A stretch of DNA of 64,000 nt, from positions 2,306,876-2,370,875 of the forward strand of contig NZ_AP022873.1 of the NCBI RefSeq assembly GCF_014701235.1, written 5' to 3'. Position 1 is the stretch's first letter. Every line of letters starts with the position of its first letter. Origin of the DNA: Dissulfurispira thermophila (lineage in GTDB: Bacteria > Nitrospirota > Thermodesulfovibrionia > Thermodesulfovibrionales > Dissulfurispiraceae). The notes below the pieces were generated by a model. The model worked only from the letters and a program-made list of their open reading frames with translations. It did not search any database and was not told the DNA's origin. The translations under genes were made by a program, and so were the position numbers. This document shows, piece after piece, positions 60,714 through 64,000 of this stretch.

Positions 60714-62312
60714 ATGAACAATCTCAAAGCAAAATTCAATCAATTTTATGGTCCTGCTATATTATCAGGGCTATTGCTTGTGATGTCTTTTCCAGAAATA
60801 GATCTTTACTTTCTTGCATGGGTTGCACTTATACCACTGCTTGTATTTCTTTACAGCAAAGACAAAAAAACAGCATTTAAGGCTGGGCTGCTCTTTGGTG
60901 TAGTGTATTTCTTTGGCACAACATACTGGATTTACCATTCCATAAACAAGTATGGCAACATACCTTTTGTCCCAAGCATCCTGATAGTTTTATTCCTTTG
61001 CATATATCTGAGCCTTTATCCAGCTCTGTTTTGCCTTTTATACTCATCATTTATCAGAAAAACTCATATGCCTGTATTATTTGTTGCCCCTGTCTTTTGG
61101 ACGGTCCTTGAGTTTGTCCGGGCATATGCCTTGACAGGTTTTCCATGGTCAAGTCTTGGATATAGCCAGTATAAGTTTCTGCCATTCATACAGATTGCTG
61201 ACATAACTGGCATTTATGGCATATCTTTTCTTTTAGTAGCAGTCAATGGTGCATTTGCTGATGCTATTTTATTAAAACAAAGAAAAATAGAAAGACCTCT
61301 CTATTCACTCATGCCGACTATTGTTGGCGGGATAATACTTTTTATAGTCCTTATCGCAACATTTTCCTATGGTCTTTATAGACTCAATCAAAAAAGGCAT
61401 GGAGTAAATATAAGGGCTGCTGTAATTCAGGGTAGTATAGAACAGGACAAAAAATGGGACATTGCTTATCAGAATGCTGTTATAAACACATATCAAGAAC
61501 TTTCCCTTCAAGCCTCGCAAGGACATCCTGATATTATAGTATGGCCTGAGACCTCTGTACCCTTTTATTTTGGAAGAGACAAAGAATTTACAGAAAGTCT
61601 TACATCCTTCCAAAGACAATTAAATTCCTATCTCCTTTTTGGCAGTGTGCTGGCTAAGGAACAAAAGACAAATAGTGCTGACAGTCAAGGATTAAAAGGT
61701 AAGCGCACAGCACATGATACCCAATATCAAATGCAATACACAAACAGCGCTGTATTGCTTAATAAAAATGGAAATGTCACATATGTCTATGATAAAATAC
61801 ATTTAGTTCCTTTTGGGGAGTATGTCCCTTTAAGAAAACTCTTGTTCTTTATTGATAAACTTGTTGTCGGAGTTGGTGATTATACCCCGGGAGACAGTTA
61901 TATAAAGGCTGTAACCCCTTTTGGAAGCTTTGGCACTCATATTTGTTATGAAATCATCTTTCCTGGTCTTGTTAGGAAGTTTTATGTCCGCGGAGGAGAC
62001 TTTATCGCAACAATAACAAATGATGCATGGTTTGGTAAGACCCACGGCCCTTATCAGCATTTCAGCATGGCTGTGTTTAGAGCCATAGAGAATAGAAAAC
62101 CTGTTATAAGGGCTGCAAATACAGGCATATCTGGGTTTATTGATAGTAATGGAAGGATCTTGGCTATAACAAAGCTATTTGAGAGGACTTATTTAACTGA
62201 AGATATAAAAACTGACATGACACTGACTCTGTACACAAGATATGGAGATATATTTTCATATTTATGCATTGTTTGCTTTGTGCTACTAATGATTAAAAAA
62301 GAAAATAGATAG
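60714..62312 (+). CDS. lnt: Apolipoprotein N-acyltransferase
   Basis: 532 residues. About seven membrane helices cover residues 1-220, then a carbon-nitrogen hydrolase domain: catalytic Glu in WPETSVPF, Lys in DKIHLVPFGEYVPL and Cys in HICYEIIFPG. A final helix follows. It adds the third acyl chain to outer-membrane lipoproteins, confirming a diderm envelope. The region near residues 320-345 (SADSQGLKGKRTAHDTQ) is a long variable loop in the hydrolase domain. A repeat element begins at its stop codon. Confidence 0.95.
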   Translation: MNNLKAKFNQFYGPAILSGLLLVMSFPEIDLYFLAWVALIPLLVFLYSKDKKTAFKAGLLFGVVYFFGTTYWIYHSINKYGNIPFVPSILIVLFLCIYLSLYPALFCLLYSSFIRKTHMPVLFVAPVFWTVLEFVRAYALTGFPWSSLGYSQYKFLPFIQIADITGIYGISFLLVAVNGAFADAILLKQRKIERPLYSLMPTIVGGIILFIVLIATFSYGLYRLNQKRHGVNIRAAVIQGSIEQDKKWDIAYQNAVINTYQELSLQASQGHPDIIVWPETSVPFYFGRDKEFTESLTSFQRQLNSYLLFGSVLAKEQKTNSADSQGLKGKRTAHDTQYQMQYTNSAVLLNKNGNVTYVYDKIHLVPFGEYVPLRKLLFFIDKLVVGVGDYTPGDSYIKAVTPFGSFGTHICYEIIFPGLVRKFYVRGGDFIATITNDAWFGKTHGPYQHFSMAVFRAIENRKPVIRAANTGISGFIDSNGRILAITKLFERTYLTEDIKTDMTLTLYTRYGDIFSYLCIVCFVLLMIKKENR

Positions 62313-62630
62313 GGTTTCACAAAATTAAAAAATTCCCTCTCCCTTTTGGGGAGAGGGAAAATAGGCTTAAGGCTTTAGGCGGTAGGCTGTAAATAGGCTT
62401 TAGGCTGAAGGGGATAAATAAGATTTAAAATTCAAGATTGGATTTTATCTTCAGCCTAATCTTTAGCCTTAAGCCTTCAGCCCTCAGCCTATAAAAATGG
62501 GGTGAAAGGGAGATTTTTAGACATATAACTAATTGAAAATAAATGAAAATCTTGACAGGAGGGCAAGCCTAAAAATGCTATATTAAATAAATCAATAAAA
62601 TCAATGGATTACGAATTTCATGAAACTCAC
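62311..62630. repeat. GGGTTTCAC-ended element, copy 2, split by other repeats
   Basis: The left part (62311-62357, AGGGTTTCACAAAATT then CCCTCTCCC-TTTTG-GGGAGAGGG) and right part (62604-62630, GGATTACGAATTTCATGAAA then CTC) match the two halves of 44671-44755 in reverse orientation. Between them are about 245 bp of GGCTTTAGGCTGAAGG-type repeats, including a 35-nt segment (62422-62456) identical to one at 41894-41928. This looks like insertion of one repeat into another. Confidence 0.7.
62552..62584 (+). promoter_or_regulatory. Possible prfB promoter
   Basis: A consensus TTGACA (62552-62557) and an extended -10 TGCTATATT (62576-62584) lie upstream of prfB. The spacing is 21 bp, longer than normal, so the extended -10 may work without the -35. 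Confidence 0.35.
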
Positions 62631-62660
62631 AAGAAAATAGATATTAGGAGGAGAATAAAT

Positions 62661-63762
62661 ATGTTGTTGCAAAATGAACTCAAAGATGACATCTCTGAAT
62701 TAAAAAAGAGAGCAGCCTCTTTAAGAGGTTATCTTTGATGTTGATAGACTCAAGACCAAACTATCCGAAATAGAGAGAGCTATATCATCTGAAGATATAT
62801 GGTCTTATCCAGAAAAACTAAAAGGTCTTCAAAAAGAAAAATCTGATATAGAACAAACCCTTTTACCATTAGAAAATGCAATAAATAGAATTAATTATAT
62901 TGAAGGGTCTATTGCCATTCTAAATGAAGATGAAGGTGATATTTTCTTTGAAGAGATCAAGAGAGAAATTGATGAACTCAAAAAAAATCTGGAAGATATA
63001 GAATTAAAACTACTTCTTTCAGGAGAAGTTGATAAGAATGATGCAATAGTAACAATTCATCCGGGTGCCGGAGGCACAGAAAGCCAGGATTGGGCTCAAA
63101 TGCTAATGAGAATGTACCTGAGATGGGCTGAAACACATGGCTATAAGACAGAGATAGTTGACTTACAGATAGGTGATGAGGCTGGAATTAAAGATGTAAC
63201 TTTTACAGTAAAAGGACCTTATGCTTATGGCTATCTTAAGGCAGAGGCTGGCATACACAGACTTGTGAGAATATCTCCATTTGATGCAAACAAAAGGAGG
63301 CATACATCTTTTTCTGCTGTACTCGTATATCCTGAGATAGAGGATGATATAAAGATAGATATTAGGGATGAGGATCTAAAGATAGATACTTTCAGGGCAT
63401 CAGGCGCTGGCGGACAGCATGTAAATAAGGTATCATCTGCTGTAAGGATTACTCATATCCCTACAGGGATAATTGTTTCCTGTCAAAGTGAAAGGTCTCA
63501 ACATAGAAATAAAGAAGTTGCAATGAAGATATTAAAATCAAGACTCTATGACATGTCTCTTAAAGAAAGAGAAAGAAAGATGGAGGGGATTGTTGGTGAT
63601 AAAAAAGAAATATCATGGGGAAATCAGATAAGGTCTTATGTGCTTCAGCCTTACAGGCTTGTCAAAGATCATAGGACTAATATTGAGATTGGAAATGTAG
63701 ATGCTGTTTTAGATGGAGACATTGATGTCTTTATTAATGGTTATCTAAAAAAAATTAAGTAG
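62661..63762 (+). CDS. prfB: Peptide chain release factor 2, with programmed +1 frameshift
   Basis: The gene is split between two frames. Twenty-five codons from ATG 62661 (ribosome site AGGAGGAG) end at CTT TGA (62733-62738). Shifting +1 there continues as L-D-V-D-R-L-K-T in the frame that runs to the stop at 63762, giving about 366 residues, the normal RF2 length. The stimulatory SD-like AGAGGT lies just upstream of the slippery CTT, as in most bacterial prfB genes. RF2 motifs: SPF (anticodon-like, RISPFDANKRRHTSF) and GGQ (GAGGQHVNK). It releases peptides at UGA and UAA, and low RF2 favours its own frameshift. Confidence 0.96.
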
Positions 63763-64000
63763 TCAGGGGCTATAGACTGATTTTTGATGCTTGATATACT
63801 ACTATCCTTTATTTATATATAAAAGTAGTAGCTTATAGTAGTTGATGTTTATTTGTTAATAACTCATAATAGGTGTTTATTTATCAATGGGTTATTAGTG
63901 TAATAAGTCAGCATTGTTTTTAGCATATAATTGCATTTTATGTTAAAAACATTTTTACTTATAATTAACTAACAGCTTATTGCCCTTGTTTTAACATATA
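63763..64000. other. AT-rich sequence at the right edge
   Basis: 238 bp with no ORF of note. TACTACT (63797-63803) and AGTAGTA (63824-63830) form a hairpin that may end prfB transcription. Two related TGTTTATTTGTTAAT/TGTTTATTTATCAAT stretches lie at about 63846 and 63873. Nothing else is supportable. Confidence 0.5.

Noticed and set aside
63100-63762. Truncated stand-alone release factor gene
   Set aside because: The upstream sequence continues in the same frame back to a classic RF2 frameshift site, so it is the 3' part of full-length prfB.
63763-64000. Replication origin
   Set aside because: AT-rich with quasi-repeats, but no cluster of TTATNCACA boxes and no dnaA/dnaN nearby; parAB 6 kb away is not enough.

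Overview
The window is a bacterial chromosome segment of fairly low GC content. It carries a reductive-type dissimilatory sulfite reductase locus (dsrA-dsrB-dsrD-dsrN-HEAT protein-dsrC-RsbRD protein-dsrM) next to ordinary Gram-negative housekeeping genes: lipoprotein N-acyltransferase, CMP-KDO synthetase, OmpH/Skp and a beta-barrel protein. A diderm sulfate/sulfite reducer is indicated. My best guess is the Nitrospirota (Thermodesulfovibrionia-like), with Desulfobacterota as the alternative. This is inference from gene content and protein flavour, not from a 16S sequence, and none is present.

Layout. 1-6,970 (minus strand): the dsr locus, with a strong hairpin/U-tract terminator between dsrD and dsrN, a separate sigma70-like promoter for dsrC and a stable hairpin after dsrC; dsrM runs off the left edge. 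6,985-15,137 (plus): smc, an RRM RNA-binding protein behind a promoter plus attenuator-like leader, a GlcD-type FAD oxidase and gyrA. 15,152-23,776 (plus): a small membrane protein, a Na+/solute symporter-histidine kinase fusion, an NtrC-type sigma54 activator and a three-gene NAD(P)-linked formate dehydrogenase. 23,777-24,644: a repeat-filled gap with a minisatellite and two small ORFs. 24,645-26,493: a 2-hydroxyacid dehydrogenase, a sugar-acid cytidylyltransferase and a truncated sensor remnant, then tRNA-Lys. 26,647-34,029 (minus): phosphoesterase-nusB-ribH, then the elongation machinery (RDD protein-mreB-mreC-mreD-mrdA-rodA). 34,128-39,082: two copies of a 166-bp inverted-repeat element bracket an Ig-repeat/AMIN secreted protein, ftsY, tRNA-Arg and ribBA. 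39,083-43,966 (plus): GAF/PAS protein, PilB/GspE-type ATPase and CHASE2-adenylate cyclase. 43,967-54,275 (minus): OmpH/Skp, a giant (about 2,010-residue) FecR-domain repetitive protein, a TPR/beta-barrel outer-membrane protein and uvrC. 54,315-63,762: PBP1A, parA-parB, an SGNH hydrolase, pyrG-kdsB, lnt and prfB with its programmed +1 frameshift.

How the genes fit together. DsrAB reduces sulfite onto the DsrC C-terminal cysteines with DsrD as activator. DsrN probably amidates the siroheme, and DsrM starts the membrane complex that re-reduces the DsrC trisulfide. The formate dehydrogenase could supply electrons. The cyclase, giant FecR protein and TPR-barrel protein form a plausible envelope/surface module that I cannot match to a described system.

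The most unusual aspect of the window is the number of small inverted-repeat (MITE/REPIN-like) families and minisatellites in the spacers. Some have been drawn into coding sequence: the N-terminus of the giant FecR protein, and the N-termini of two small membrane proteins. Similar simple-sequence insertions may sit in linkers of DsrN, the HEAT protein, SMC and PBP2.
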